A DNA stretch of 64,000 bases from Spisula solida (lineage: Eukaryota; Mollusca; Bivalvia; Venerida; Mactridae), in NCBI GenBank assembly GCA_947247005.1, contig OX365956.1, positions 2,921,501 through 2,985,500 on the forward strand, given 5' to 3'. Under the pieces are notes generated by a model that was not told the DNA's origin, did no database searches, and saw only the letters and a program-made list of their open reading frames with translations. The first letter of the stretch is position 1. Each line of letters opens with the position of its first letter. This document shows positions 52,934 through 64,000 of the stretch, piece after piece. The position numbers were made by a program, and so were the translations under genes.

Positions 52934-53196
52934 AATGCCGAGCATAGCCTTTATTTGCCAGTCAGCTTTCTGCTGAAATACGGCAGTGCCTCCATCCACA
53001 TTTAAACTAGGGTCGCCACAGTAGACGACAAGCGCGCTAACCATTGAGATACGGAGGAATGACGAGCATAGCCTTTATTTGCTAGTCAGCTTTCTGCTCA
53101 AAATATTGCAGGCATATTAGTGCCTCCACCCGTATTTGAACTCGGGTCGCCAGATCAGACGGCAAGTGCGCTAACCTTTGAGCTATGGAGGAATAC
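52934..53196 (-). mobile_element. Two adjacent SINE-C copies
   Basis: 52934-53055 and 53060-53196 each carry AGCATAGCCTTTATTTGC and, on the minus strand, a tRNA-like head (TAGCTCAAAGGTTAGCGC type A box and a CGAGTTCAAATACG-type B box). Head-to-tail neighbours. Confidence 0.75.
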
Positions 53197-53235
53197 CAGT
53201 TGAAAGACTTGTTTCACAGTTTAGTATAACATGTA

Positions 53236-53460
53236 TGTACATGGTAGCACTACCACGTGGCTTTTTGCTACAGTTACAAAAAGGAATTTGTAAACATTGG
53301 AGCACAAATATAGCCATAAGTATTTTTTTTCATCGATTTCTATAAAATATACGCCACGCTAAGGGGAAAAGTATTTGCTTTCCGTGAAATATAAGATCTT
53401 TTTCAGCAGTTTTACCGATTTTTCCATTACCCTGTGAAACCTACACGTTCCACGGTTTCA
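53236..53460. repeat. Dispersed CACCACGTGGC family, third copy
   Basis: Matches 32320-32530 closely (AAATATAGCCATAAGTATTT, ACGCCACGCTAAGGGGAAAA). Confidence 0.7.
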
Positions 53461-53559
53461 CAAGATAATGGACAAAACGGCAGAGCCGTGGTATTGTCAC
53501 ACTGATATAGGAACGATCGATCTTTAGGACTTCTTAACACCTGAATGAACAAAAAACGC

Positions 53560-53990
53560 AGAAAGGCACATTAAAATGTTAATAAGCCGTTCAGTCCCCT
53601 TTGACATTCTACCTTCACTAGATCCAAGAGGCTACTTAAGGAAACCTGCGTTTGAGTTTCACTGTGAAATTAATTTTCTCCTGGTTAGTGTTCAGCCAAA
53701 AATCGATAATGCCGAGCATAGCCTTTATTTGCCAGTCAGTATTCTGCTGAAATATGGCAGGCATATATGTGTGCCTCCACCCGGTTTTGACCGCGCTAAC
53801 CATTGAGCTACGGAGGCCAGTGAACACGTACAAACACCACCCTCAAAGGTACCAATTGACATCTTGATCGAATGGAGCTTTCTGGGTTATTGCTCAGAGA
53901 AATTCCACAGAAGCACAGATGGGGATCCAACCCGGGACATCTCGACACCAAAGCGCGCACCCTACCTCTAGGCCGCCGTTCCCCCAAAGA
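53560..53990 (-). mobile_element. SINE-D copy interrupted by a nested SINE-C
   Basis: Both flanks match 23820-24170 (GGAAACCTGCGTTTGAGT; GATGGGGATCCAACCCGGGA). 53704-53818 is a SINE-C inserted into the body, so SINE-C moved after SINE-D here. Confidence 0.75.
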
Positions 53991-53999
53991 CATGTTTTT

Positions 54000-54582
54000 A
54001 TAAAACACACTATTTTGGATATACATTGATGTTGCTGCGTTGATTACTTGGCAACGAGATTTCTAAAACTACTCAAATCATTTTTTCTAGAAACAATGTG
54101 TCACTACCATGCCAAACACCACTTAACACAGTGGTGTAATTACAGGCTTTTTAGAGTGGGTGTGTGTTGCCAATGCTCTCCAAAACCGAACATTATTAAA
54201 AACATAATTGATCAAACGATGCAACAATAATGTAAATGCATGATGCGTTATGTTCGTGATCGGTTGAAAGAAAAATATCAATACATGTTTAAATTATTAG
54301 TTTTGTCGTCTTGTGAAATATGATTATACATGTAGTTTTATTGTGTTTATATCCATTAGCACCAACAAAAACGATATAGTCATTCCATCAAAGTATGGTT
54401 GTCATGCAATCAGTTCAAAGAGGTGATAACAGTTTCGGTCAGGGAAGGCAACTCTCAATAGAAACAGCAGCTGAGCAAGAAAGACACACAACCAACAAAG
54501 AACAGTTTACTAACAGTTATCACATCATGAAAGTGGCCCATTACCTATTAATAAGCTATGGTAGCTGTTGATTAATGATCAG
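54000..54582. other. Gene-free stretch
   Basis: AT-rich; a weak dispersed-module copy at 54436-54510 (GGTCAGGGAAGGCAACTCTC). No gene seen. Confidence 0.45.
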
Positions 54583-55134
54583 TTAAAGGTGCTGCCTCAC
54601 AGATTGGGCTAAAATTATTGTATGACATAATGTTCCTACCTTACCAGGTATTTATGTAATAGAAAGCCACTGGTGGTTGCTTTATGAAAGATTTATGGCA
54701 TATAAGCAATTTAAATCACTCTAACCTTGATATTCGGCACTTGGTATTTTTCCTTTTGAAAATATCGCAGAGTTTCCTTCCAAAATGCTTTGTGAGTTAT
54801 GGTAATTCACACATGATCAAACTGTAACTTCAACAAACTAATGCCAAAACATCTGTGAGGTATTCTGTTCATTTCGCAATTGGTTTTCATCGAAAGGAAA
54901 CACATTCCAGGCAATTTAAGTGATAGTAGTGCTAATTCTATAGGGTATTAATACCCTACAGAATTTTGGGTGTAAAAATGCTAAATTACTACAAAATGCC
55001 GATGTTTCCCATGTTATGTTTATGTCAATGTGGTTGTTTATGGCATATACAGGCAACTATACCAAAATTACATGAATATTTGACAATTTTATTTTATGTT
55101 TGCAATACGCCAGTACGTGAGGCAGTCCCTTTAA
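54583..55134 (+). mobile_element. 550 bp MITE, copy 3
   Basis: Same ends and central palindrome as 46234-46784; the two are highly similar, implying recent activity. Confidence 0.9.
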
Positions 55135-55486
55135 GATAACATCTAGCACGAGTATTTTGTGCTGAAATACGGAACTCCTTGCCATGGGGCCTCAATATGT
55201 TATACAGAAAAGATACAACCAACAGAACTAATTAAAGAGTTAAGAATTAATACTGAGTGTGTCATTATATAACTTGCTGAGCGTCAAAAGAAATATGAAA
55301 TGAATCGGTATTTAATAACATTGTACAAAGAGAGGAATGACATACTACGAGTAATACAATATTAAGGTGGAAATTAATGGTATTTCTGCCAACTGTTGAA
55401 ACAATTACTAATCACGAGGACAACACGAATCACAATGACAACATGAAAAGGCACATTGGAAACAATAATAAATACATAAAATAATG

Positions 55487-55795
55487 TACCAGATTTATAT
55501 GGCGCCCTTTTCATGCGAAACAGTTCGAAGGCTCTTACATATAGTGTTGCAGCCACAAGGGGGCAGTTGTATCCTCTACCAGTGCAGATCTGACCAAAGG
55601 GACATAATGAGAGAAAGCCCTGAAGGAAAAGAGAGAGACATGTGATACCGGCATGTCCGGCGTTGCTGAGGTGCGCCTAGCACTTATTTCGAATAGACAG
55701 CCTGGTTCTTTAATGGTGTTTAATGTGTTTTTAATGTCCATACGTTCTGATCAATACATCCAACATAAACGCATGTTGTTGATAAATCTAAGATT
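55487..55795 (-). mobile_element. SINE-A, 5'-truncated copy
   Basis: The minus strand ends GCGCCATATAAATCTGGTAC and shares TTGTGGCTGCAACAC, TCAGATCTGCACTGG-like and AAAGAACCAGGCT blocks with 56833-57222; the tRNA head is missing. Confidence 0.75.
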
Positions 55796-56832
55796 AGACC
55801 GTCAGCTTAGTTCTTTATGTAGCAATAGCCCGGCAATATCTGCGTACAATTAATATATATGACCTGCTTGGTAATTGATTATCCTGACAACCTCTGTGAC
55901 AATTATACCCAAGATGATCCGATTGCTAATAAAACTATTCGACTTGCTGTTGCTTCATTACCCAACGACTGATCCGTCATTATTATAACTTCGGAAACTC
56001 AGTCCATAACATGTTCTAGTCAGTTAAAGTTACATAGTGTAAGTACAAACCCTCTACACTGACCGCTTTTATTTACTTTATTTACAAAGACACCAAAATA
56101 CATTTAATTTAGCGATGATGAAGATAAAGTGCTCCCGTAACATCAAGCACATAGCATGACAACATGGCATCCATCATGTATCTGCGATGACATTGATAAC
56201 CGATTTACTACGACCCAAACATCCGCGTACGTCACTTGATCATGTCGTACACCATATAATGATCTTAAAATCAAACAGATCTGTAAATAATGCCAGATAT
56301 CAATGACATATCTGCAGATTGGCTGACATCAAACAAATCAATCTAAAACTAAGTCGTAATGTAACTACACTGGAGCTGAAGAGAAAGAAAGATATTATCA
56401 ATTCGAAGAGAGTTTGCTCTTAACTTAAACAGCCGAGCACAGAAAACATAAAAACATTACATAGTTTACGTGGTATTATAAAAAAGAAATTAGTCAAATG
56501 CTATAAGTTTAAGTGTTTTAACTATAGCAATGTCAGATTCGTTTAGGTGCACATTATGCCGATATGTACGTGTAAAATATACTTTTCTACTAAAAGTAGT
56601 GATTCATTAATATAATGTTAAATATAAGGTGTCGCGCTATATCTGAATGTCCTAGTTTAAACTATTCAAAAGCTAATTGGCCTAGTTTCAGCTATAACAA
56701 ATCTATATGCCCGCCATTATGTGGGGGCATATAAAGCGGAATTACCTAGTTACAAGATGCTAGTTAAGCATGACAGTGATCGTCAGTTTTATAAGCCATT
56801 TCTATCCCAGTCAGTCCGTGTTTAAATTTATA
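55796..56832. other. Gene-free stretch
   Basis: No gene recognised; a short dispersed-module fragment at 56412-56460 (AGCCGAGCACAGAAAACATA). Confidence 0.45.
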
Positions 56833-57222
56833 AGCGGATTTAGCTCAGTGGTAACGCAGAGGTCGTGGGTTCAAACTTGACATTTCTGAAATAGTCCCCG
56901 CTATATCTGGCCGTGTGGTCTGCAAAGTGTCTGGAAGTGCCAGGAAGCTATGTATCGTTGTTATACATCGTGCACATTAAAGAACCAGGCTATCTATTCG
57001 AAATAAGAGCTAGGCGCACTTCTGCAGCGCTGGACATGCTTGTATCTAATGTCTCTATCTCCCTTCAGGAGCTTTCTCTCAGTCTGTCCCTATGGTCTGA
57101 TTACGCTGAATCTGCACTGGTTGAGGATTCACTTGCGCCCTTGTGGCTGCAACACAATAATTTAAAGTGCCTTTGAACGTGCGTTCGCATGAAAAGGGCG
57201 CTATATAAATCTGGTATATTTT
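56833..57222 (+). mobile_element. SINE-A, full-length copy
   Basis: The tRNA-like head GCGGATTTAGCTCAGTGG with GTGGGTTCAAAC (A and B boxes) is followed by a body with ACATTAAAGAACCAGGC and a tail GGGCGCTATATAAATCTGGT before a T-rich end. The 87-codon ORF inside is a by-product. Confidence 0.85.
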
Positions 57223-57554
57223 TTTATTTATTTAAATCATTACATACATAGTCATTTTCCATTATAATGAATTAAATTACTCTCCTACCCCAGTTTGCCA
57301 GGTTTAAATTAAATCATTTCATTCATTGCACATTCATAATTGAAATCACGTACAACGGCATCTTCTTTAATTTATTATTTGAGCGGAAAACTTATGTATT
57401 GCACCATAGATATAATTGAGCTTTCACGTGAAGCACCCTCACAAGAAATGGAAATACCTTTATATAACTATGTGCGTGGAAATGGTGCAGACAGCCCAAA
57501 CCAATCACCAGACAATCGATTAATGAATGTGTATGACGCTATGTTATTCATAGT

Positions 57555-57640
57555 TTTGTCGTTGTCAAGTGGCTAATCCACTGTAATGTAACACGGCGAT
57601 CCGGCTTCGATTCCTGGTGGGGGCGTGATATATCTATGAA
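57555..57640 (+). repeat. tRNA-like head of another SINE type
   Basis: CAAGTGGCTAATCCACTG and CCGGCTTCGATTCCTGGTG resemble A and B boxes; downstream words (TTTTCCTCGACAT) recur at 48625. Confidence 0.45.
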
Positions 57641-59042
57641 TATCTAACAATGACGTTTTCCTCGACATTCATTTGTGGATAAGTGTCTGTTTCCTTGTGT
57701 AAGGTTATTGGTTAATACACAGTCCAAGAAAACTTGTCAGCTGAATCGTCCGCCATACATACCTGATAAAAATGTTTAGAAATAGCTTTCAACAAAAATA
57801 AACGAAAACAATATATACATACATACATACATATACCATGTTCATCATTAACTTAAATATAATAACGAATCAAACAGAGAAGGGGGCATTCAGCAGAAAC
57901 GACAGAACTAGAAAAAAAGTTTGTTTTTTAACAACAAAGACTAACCTGTAGGTGTTGTCACTAATCACAATTTCCATATTACTCTACAACAGTTCATTGT
58001 AGGCTAATATTGTATCAGGAAAGAACAATCATGGTAGCATTGTATATATAATATAACAGATTGGTTTCACACAAAATTAACACGTACATTGATATATTGG
58101 AATGCTCAACAGAATAACCTGAAGTCTGAACTAACTCTTTATGTTCACAATCATGGAAATTATCAAGCACAGATATGTTGTTATTATTGAACTACAGTAA
58201 AAACTAATGATGTACATGCGCAGATAATTTGAAGTCAAACATACGGCATCCTACAAAGGATAGTTTACGTAAGCTTTCAAATTGCCTCTTACAATGAATG
58301 GCACACATCATGGTTCCTCAAATTACCGGTATCAGATTACCATAAAGGGAGATAATTGCAAACGAGAACTTAACTGAAATGATTATACGCTCGTTGTGAA
58401 GGTAATTCCTAGATTGTTTGACCAAGTGTGAGGATAATGTGAGTGGGTGGTAAACAGTACAAGAAATGACCTCCCGTTGGTGTCAAATATTATTCTTGAC
58501 TGTATGATAAATTGGTAACTACTTGGACTACGGAATGCTAAATTAGGATTCTACTGTTACTACTGTAACAATAATGAGTTTATAACAAACCAAAATAACA
58601 AATATTGTAGATATGCGACGATTGTACTCAACTTGATTAATGTCTTTCTTGGGACAAATTGCTTCGAGCATCCGCCAACTACGTATTACATAATTTACAA
58701 CATAGCATTTCCGTTGTATCGACAAAGTTTGCTCAGAGCTATATGTACATATATTCTACAAAAGTACGCAGATATAGCTAGGGTTTGAATTATGTGGTAA
58801 TGCCTTATTATGTCGAATACAATATATACACCACTATAAAAGCGTATTTATATGGTACAGTGAATGTATATTTACGGCATCCCTCACTATGTCTTCACAC
58901 CGACCAACGTTCACACAGTTTTATAAGCACATATCAATGCAGTCTAATGGATCGAGAGAGGTTCCTGTTTCCATTCTATTTTGATTCTCGGCCGGTACAC
59001 TTGGACAAGTCTAAAGTCTATTCAGTTTTCCCCTATTAAACT
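57641..59042. other. Gene-free stretch
   Basis: AT-rich; a short CATA tract near 57820 and a weak module at 57875-57920. ORFs at 58543 and 58785 lack motifs. Confidence 0.45.
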
Positions 59043-59165
59043 AGTGATGAACTGGTTGGTAACCCAGATGTAGTCGCCGGTGTATCGGTGCTGTTTATCG
59101 GGCACCTTGAATAACCAAGGATTCTTTTCGAAAAGAGCAAAACTATCTTATTCCTACAGGTCATT
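59043..59165 (+). mobile_element. SINE-B core fragment
   Basis: GATGAACTGGTTGGTAACCC and GTGTATCGGTGCTGTTTATC match the core of 39109-39451 in the opposite orientation; no head or tail. Confidence 0.65.
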
Positions 59166-61673
59166 GACCCATCTGGCTGGGAACACCGAACGACCATTCA
59201 CTTATGGCTGTAACAGCCGAACACAATAAACAAAAAGACAGAAGCACTTTAAGCAACCATTGTTTATGAAACAATTAATACGCTTTCAAGAGCCCGTCAA
59301 TTATTTGGTATCATGGAAATATCGTCATTTTCTTGAGGTGTTCTGTGTCAACATGAAAACACTTTGGTATTGGAAATGCAAAGAAAAACAAGAAAAGGCT
59401 AACCAAAAAATGTCTCAAATATATGAAACGTTTCTTGGACAAGTCAGCAACAACATTGAGTACGTGCGTGATGTATACAATTATTGAATGATGTTATGTG
59501 TCCCTTCACGGCTCGTAAAGATGTTCCATAACGAAAATTAAAGTAGTTTTATGTTTTTGTTTTAGAATTTATTCCGCTGGACAAATATTACGTGTGTTTG
59601 GAATATAACTTATTTTTCTCATGACATTGTATTGTCTGTTTCATCTGACATCACTAACGGTTTACGAATCGAAGACAACAATACTTCATTCGGTTAAAGC
59701 AATAATACGACATTACCTACCAATGTTGGCTCTTAAGTTTTTGAATAGCTTCTTCTCCTGCGTCCTATCCCTGTCCTAATTTTATAATTGATGGCACAAC
59801 ATGATAACAAAAATATTATATTAAGTCAGACAGGGAAGGCAGCACTCAACCCTACCAGCCCAGCACAGAAAACATAAAAACACACAAATCTCAATGCCCA
59901 ACTGAACCAACCGAGCACAGGAAACATAAAACACATAAAGACACAAAGCCCAACTAAACAAGCGACGGTCCGCCCAACAGCACCTTTTCAAGTATGGTAT
60001 CTGCATTGGCCCCATGTTATCCTCTATAAAATGTGAGTATTTGTGCTCCCATGGTACTTCTGACAGAGGTCCTCCATAAGGTCGATATTTGCGGTAACGG
60101 AACCAAATTTTTAGATCTGTCTAACAGAAGCGGTTAATAAAATTTTTCCTGAATATAAAAGCCCTGTGAAAAGATAAAAAAAGAATTCATGAAATAACAA
60201 GCGACAGAAAATTGAAATTCTGTAATTGAAATCGGAACAAACCTAAATGAAACGTAAAGAAGCATTTGAATGTCAATAATTTCAAACTTGGAAAAGTTAA
60301 TCGGGTTTCAATATAGCCTTTGAAATTATGATGTTTTCAGTAAATTGTTTATGATAATTAAATTCTTAAGTTGTCATTGCGGTATTCGATACGCCATTGT
60401 GTTGCGTACAATTCAATTAAAACCAATTTCAACGCGTGAAGTGATATTGCTGTTGAGTGTTTGGAAGTATGTCATTTTTGCTAGAGAGCAATACAAAAAG
60501 AGATAACAAATTATCGCGGGAACACTATACGGATAGAAAGGAAGTTGCTATTGACACAGTGGCATTGTATGAAGTATTGTTACATGTATTACGTCTCTCT
60601 GGCTAAATATATAATCCCATGGATTTCATGCTAAAGTCTAAACAATGCAGGGAAGTTATTTTGTCATTACTCCTTACGTGACTATTATTCGATTGATTGG
60701 TCATATTTGATATTTTTGGATGGAGATATTATATGAATTGAAAAGCAATAAATTAAGAAATAATGCATTTTGATGCTAATACAAGTATAGTCAAATTTGT
60801 AAAAGTGCATTGAATTTCAAAGCAGTAACGGTATTATGGTTTTAATAAAAAGATTTCAAAAGTTTTTATTGTGACATTTGCCACTGTGATTTTAAATGTG
60901 CAATACCATTGACACAAATTTCCAAAATCGCCAATGGACTCGCTGAGTTAATATAAACACCCAAGTCATGAAGAGATCATGTTTCCACAGTCATACACAC
61001 GTTTTGTTTCGCTTGCAAACGAATTTCAGCAACGGCGTGAATTCCTGGGGTCTTTTGCTGACTTACCTGGAAAATGTCATCGTTTAATAAGAAATTGTTG
61101 TCTGAGCGGTCATTTTGAGTAAAACAAGCTTTTAAACTCATATAATTGAAGAAAATCTTGTGAAAAGCGAAGAACATTGCAATGAAATAATGAAAGCGGG
61201 GAAAAAGTGGTTGATTTACTAAATAAAAGGGAAGCAGGCAACCTTCAAAATATTCATTAACAATCACCAAAGAAGCAAAATATCAATATTAATTTATTAT
61301 TATTGAGAACAACCAACAAGAAAGCAATAGTAATCAGGTGAACTTTTATCCAAATTAACAGTTCATAGATATATACCAGAGTCATTTAGTGTGTCAGCAA
61401 TTATAAGAAATCAAAAACAACTTATTACGACAAATCAGCAGCAAAAAGAGGATACATTCGCAAGAAAGTACTGACATTAGACCTCAAACTTAAGGGCAAG
61501 TGGCCTAGATATAGCTCGGATATGAGCTCTAAAGTGAATTTGTTTGCTGTACATGATAAACATTAGCGCATGCAGATCCGTTATCCTTCACTATGGGACA
61601 CCTGAGTTGTCATTTAGTGTCAGCATGTATATCAATCTCTATGAACATGCTGAAATCCTTGTTCACTGTATGC
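59166..61673. other. Gene-free stretch
   Basis: A double dispersed-module copy at 59818-59960, extending to GCGACGGTCCGCCCAA as in 4600-4660. The Lys-rich ORF at 59260-59487 has no recognised motif or flanking splice pattern. Otherwise AT-rich. Confidence 0.45.
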
Positions 61674-61831
61674 TATAGTGCGGCCAAGATATGATGGCAC
61701 AATAACATTGAGTAAACGTCACTGGTTGGATTAGTCCATATCAAAACGCGGGTAAGTAAATAAATCTCGATCATCTAAGCGCTTGTTCAGTTATTTAAAC
61801 TTATTTAATTAAGGATGGATATCGTTGTGTT

Positions 61832-61908
61832 CATTATTTAGTCTAGTGGTAATGTTTCTAATCTCAACGCAGACGGTCCGGGTTCGAATCCCATTAGAAT
61901 CTTTTTTT
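61832..61908 (+). other. tRNA-like module with T-run
   Basis: TAGTCTAGTGGTAATG (A box) and GGTTCGAATCC (B box, 61881-61891) at tRNA-like spacing, then seven T at 61902-61908 as a Pol III stop. The T stem pairs poorly and the acceptor stem is not convincing, so a functional tRNA is unlikely. Confidence 0.5.
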
Positions 61909-62154
61909 ATTTTCATTTTTTCGCGAAATATTTTTCCGCACACTTTTCACGAAACTGTATTTGTATTTGTTGGTGTATTACAACCAGATAACCTGTGTAA
62001 ACTGCACATTACTAAATCGAAATATGGCTAACCGAACATTTTAAAGCAGCAAGGACGATTCATTGTGTCTAATGTATTAGACTTCTGCACACGAGAGGCA
62101 TCAATAGAACTGTCTGTGATTCCGTAATCCTCTCCAAGGAAACAAACTACCGCG

Positions 62155-62328
62155 ATGACAGGGGTAACAGAAAGGACGGTTTCCCGCATAAAGGCTAAGA
62201 AATTGCACAACGGTGTAAGAAAATCAAGAAGTAACAAAATCTCACTGGATTCTTTTGGTGATGATAATAATGGCAGTGATTATGACGAGGCGGATGGTGA
62301 TAGTGATGATGATTTTGGAGATTTCTAA
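62155..62328 (+). CDS. Small ORF, basic then acidic tail (57 aa)
   Basis: ATG to TAA: the first half is basic (RIKAKKLHNGVRKSRSNK), the second acidic (DSFGDDNNGSDYDEADGDSD, then DDFGDF). An in-frame stop lies 30 nt upstream, with a CTCTCCAAG that could be an acceptor between. Could be a terminal exon, an element-borne ORF or chance (GAT-rich DNA). Not recognised. Confidence 0.2.
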   Translation: MTGVTERTVSRIKAKKLHNGVRKSRSNKISLDSFGDDNNGSDYDEADGDSDDDFGDF

Positions 62329-62584
62329 AAGGATTCCGTCGCAAACACTGCTGATGGACAACGTTAATTTATATAAACATGTATTCGTACAGAATATTAA
62401 TTTATAATTAATTGTTCTAGATACATGAGATAAAATATTATATCATTTATAATAAATATACAGAATAGAGAAAGTATACGAATGAAAACAAATATAACAA
62501 GATATTTAACGTATAACGGGATATACAAAGAAAGAAAAGTTTACTAGAACTGAAGAATACAAATCATTACCGAAAAATATGAAC

Positions 62585-62671
62585 AAAAGTGATACTCGAA
62601 CCAGTAACCTCCATCCATAATATTATTGTAATTTCAAAGCTTTACCAACTGAGCCAGCGAGGCACTTATAA
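62585..62671 (-). other. tRNA-like module, opposite orientation
   Basis: On the minus strand TGGCTCAGTTGGTAAAGC (A box, 62639-62656) and GGTTCGAGTATC (B box, 62591-62602); short outer pairing AAGTG/CACTT. The anticodon arm is not standard. Confidence 0.5.
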
Positions 62672-62830
62672 AATCGTTTCGTATATTTGCTCATATTGCG
62701 AAAACGTAATACGAAACAAGCGTTTATTGAACATGACTGTAAATAAGCATCCCTTTCTGTTGAAAATGAACACATCGGCTAATTAGCATGTGTAAATGTT
62801 ATTGTGCCATCATATCTTGGCCGCACTATA

Positions 62831-63880
62831 ATATACAAAAACACGTGATTGAAAACAAGGGAGGTAACTAAGGATATTGAACTTAATAATCACAATTTTG
62901 ATGCTGATAATTTGAACTGTGTTTATGCCTTAACGCTTTGTCATATTTGCAATGTGTTATTGATACAAGAGACAAAGTTACGAATGTTTAACCTAGGTCT
63001 CCGTTTTTTTGGGACACCCTGTATATATATTTTTTATGCATGTCATGAGCGACTGATGAACTCTACTACATATACGTAGATTTATGTCGTTGTATGAATT
63101 GGTGCTTGTTTTATTTCCGAATAATTTCCAGCCTCATTTGACTCAGTGTCTGAAGATATTACCTTCATTTGCCATTGCGTATTTTGAACTTATTTCATAG
63201 GTGAACACTGAACTGTGTTTACTTAACCAAGTTTGCTAGAAATGTAGAAAATGTTAGAGTCACGCAAACTCTAAGTCGACCACCTGAGATCAAGCAAGCC
63301 AACTTATCCTGAACTAGAAAAAACAGTCTTGGGTGAACCGACGTAGATGTGACCACTGGGACAGTATGATACATGACAATATCACATGCATGTAAAACTC
63401 AAATAGGCGAAAAGTTAATAACAAATCGAACACGGCAGGCATCACTGAACAGAAACATATCTCATACATGTTTTACTGGTCGTCATTAAAAGGTAATAAC
63501 AGATCAGGCGAGGGGTGGATGTAGGCATAAAAATAACATTATACGAACGAATTACTAGCTCTGCATGAATGTGACCTCTGAGAAAATGACCAATAATGAC
63601 TTTGGAAATAATTGTTGACGGTTTGAAGTCAAATGAAATTTGTATTCGACCATCTTTACTCGTACTGTTAATTATAAGTAGGAGTATACGTCGTTGAGAT
63701 AAAGAATTCCCTCGAGACGAATGCGAGTGTACTGATGTGTTCAAAACGTGAGAAAACTAAGCTAACCTCCAATGTTAACTGTCAAATTTTCTTTCTTGTG
63801 GGATAACTGTTGTGTAACTAAGCACCCTCAATGATAAATAGAAGTGACAACACGTATATATATATATATATATATAACTT
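62831..63880. other. Gene-free stretch
   Basis: A GGGACACCCTGTATATA word near 63011 is an isolated mariner-type end. A dispersed-module fragment lies at 63424-63470 and a TA microsatellite at 63855-63876. No gene seen. Confidence 0.45.
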
Positions 63881-64000
63881 AGATTTATCAACAACATGCG
63901 TTTATGTTGGATGTATTGATCTGACCGTATGGACTGCAAATTATCCGGATAAAGGAAGCTGTGTATCAGCAACTTTAATCAGATCATGCTGTATCTGCAC
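63881..64000 (+). mobile_element. SINE-A-related copy cut by the window end
   Basis: Shares a roughly 50 bp block (CAACATGCGTTTATGTTGGA) with 55745-55795 in inverted orientation, then CCGTATGGACTGC and GGAAGCTGTGTATC as in 56910-56960. Confidence 0.6.

Larger units (their letters stand above)
61674..62830. mobile_element. 1157 bp element with perfect 36 bp terminal inverted repeats
   Basis: 61674-61709 (begins TATAGTGCGGCCAAGATATG) is exactly the reverse complement of 62795-62830. TA occurs at both edges. Inside are two convergent tRNA-like modules and a 57-codon acidic ORF; there is no transposase. Perfect ends imply recent movement or conversion. Confidence 0.85.

Noticed and set aside
56833..56880. 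tRNA gene on the plus strand
   Set aside because: Truncated tRNA shape fused to the SINE-A body; the 3' half lacks an acceptor stem.

Overview
The window looks like AT-rich metazoan nuclear DNA. Spliced genes with canonical introns, SINEs with tRNA-like heads, MITEs, Helitron-type termini, a LINE remnant and many mini/microsatellites point to a mollusc, most likely a bivalve. That assignment rests on repeat style and on the intronless TRIM-like gene; no species marker is present. Gene density is low, and most of the window is transposon-derived or unrecognised intergenic DNA.

1-38.6 kb is dominated by a diverged tandem segmental duplication of about 17 kb (about 322-17222 and 19064-36295). 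Each unit carries one copy of the same six-exon gene on the minus strand: copy A at 551-10991 and copy B at 19296-30174. I reconstructed both from conserved splice sites with compatible phases. Each predicts a secreted protein (341 and 268 aa) with a signal peptide, a basic segment, an LDLa-like cysteine module, a Pro/Thr repeat tract (13-14 units in A, 6 in B), a seven-cysteine exon and a six-cysteine C-terminal domain. I do not recognise the family by name. Copy A has a broken AG acceptor before its signal-peptide exon and several transposon insertions near splice sites, so it may be decaying or may use another start; copy B looks intact. Copy B's unit was invaded by a LINE remnant (33229-35547), and its right end was duplicated again (35703-36886 and 36887-38640). 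The second of these copies contains a candidate orphan exon on the plus strand (37392-37542).

39-44 kb holds the only long uninterrupted ORF: an intronless 866-codon minus-strand gene for a RING-less TRIM-like protein (B-box 2, coiled coil, poly-Q/disordered linker, NHL-like propeller). A likely 5' UTR splice acceptor lies just upstream.

44-64 kb contains no convincing conserved gene. It holds MITEs, foldback elements, a 1.6 kb mariner-type element without a visible transposase, several SINE families (one nested in another), and a 1157 bp element with perfect 36 bp terminal inverted repeats enclosing two divergent tRNA-like modules and a short acidic ORF. Boundaries of dispersed repeats were judged by eye and are approximate unless terminal repeats fix them.
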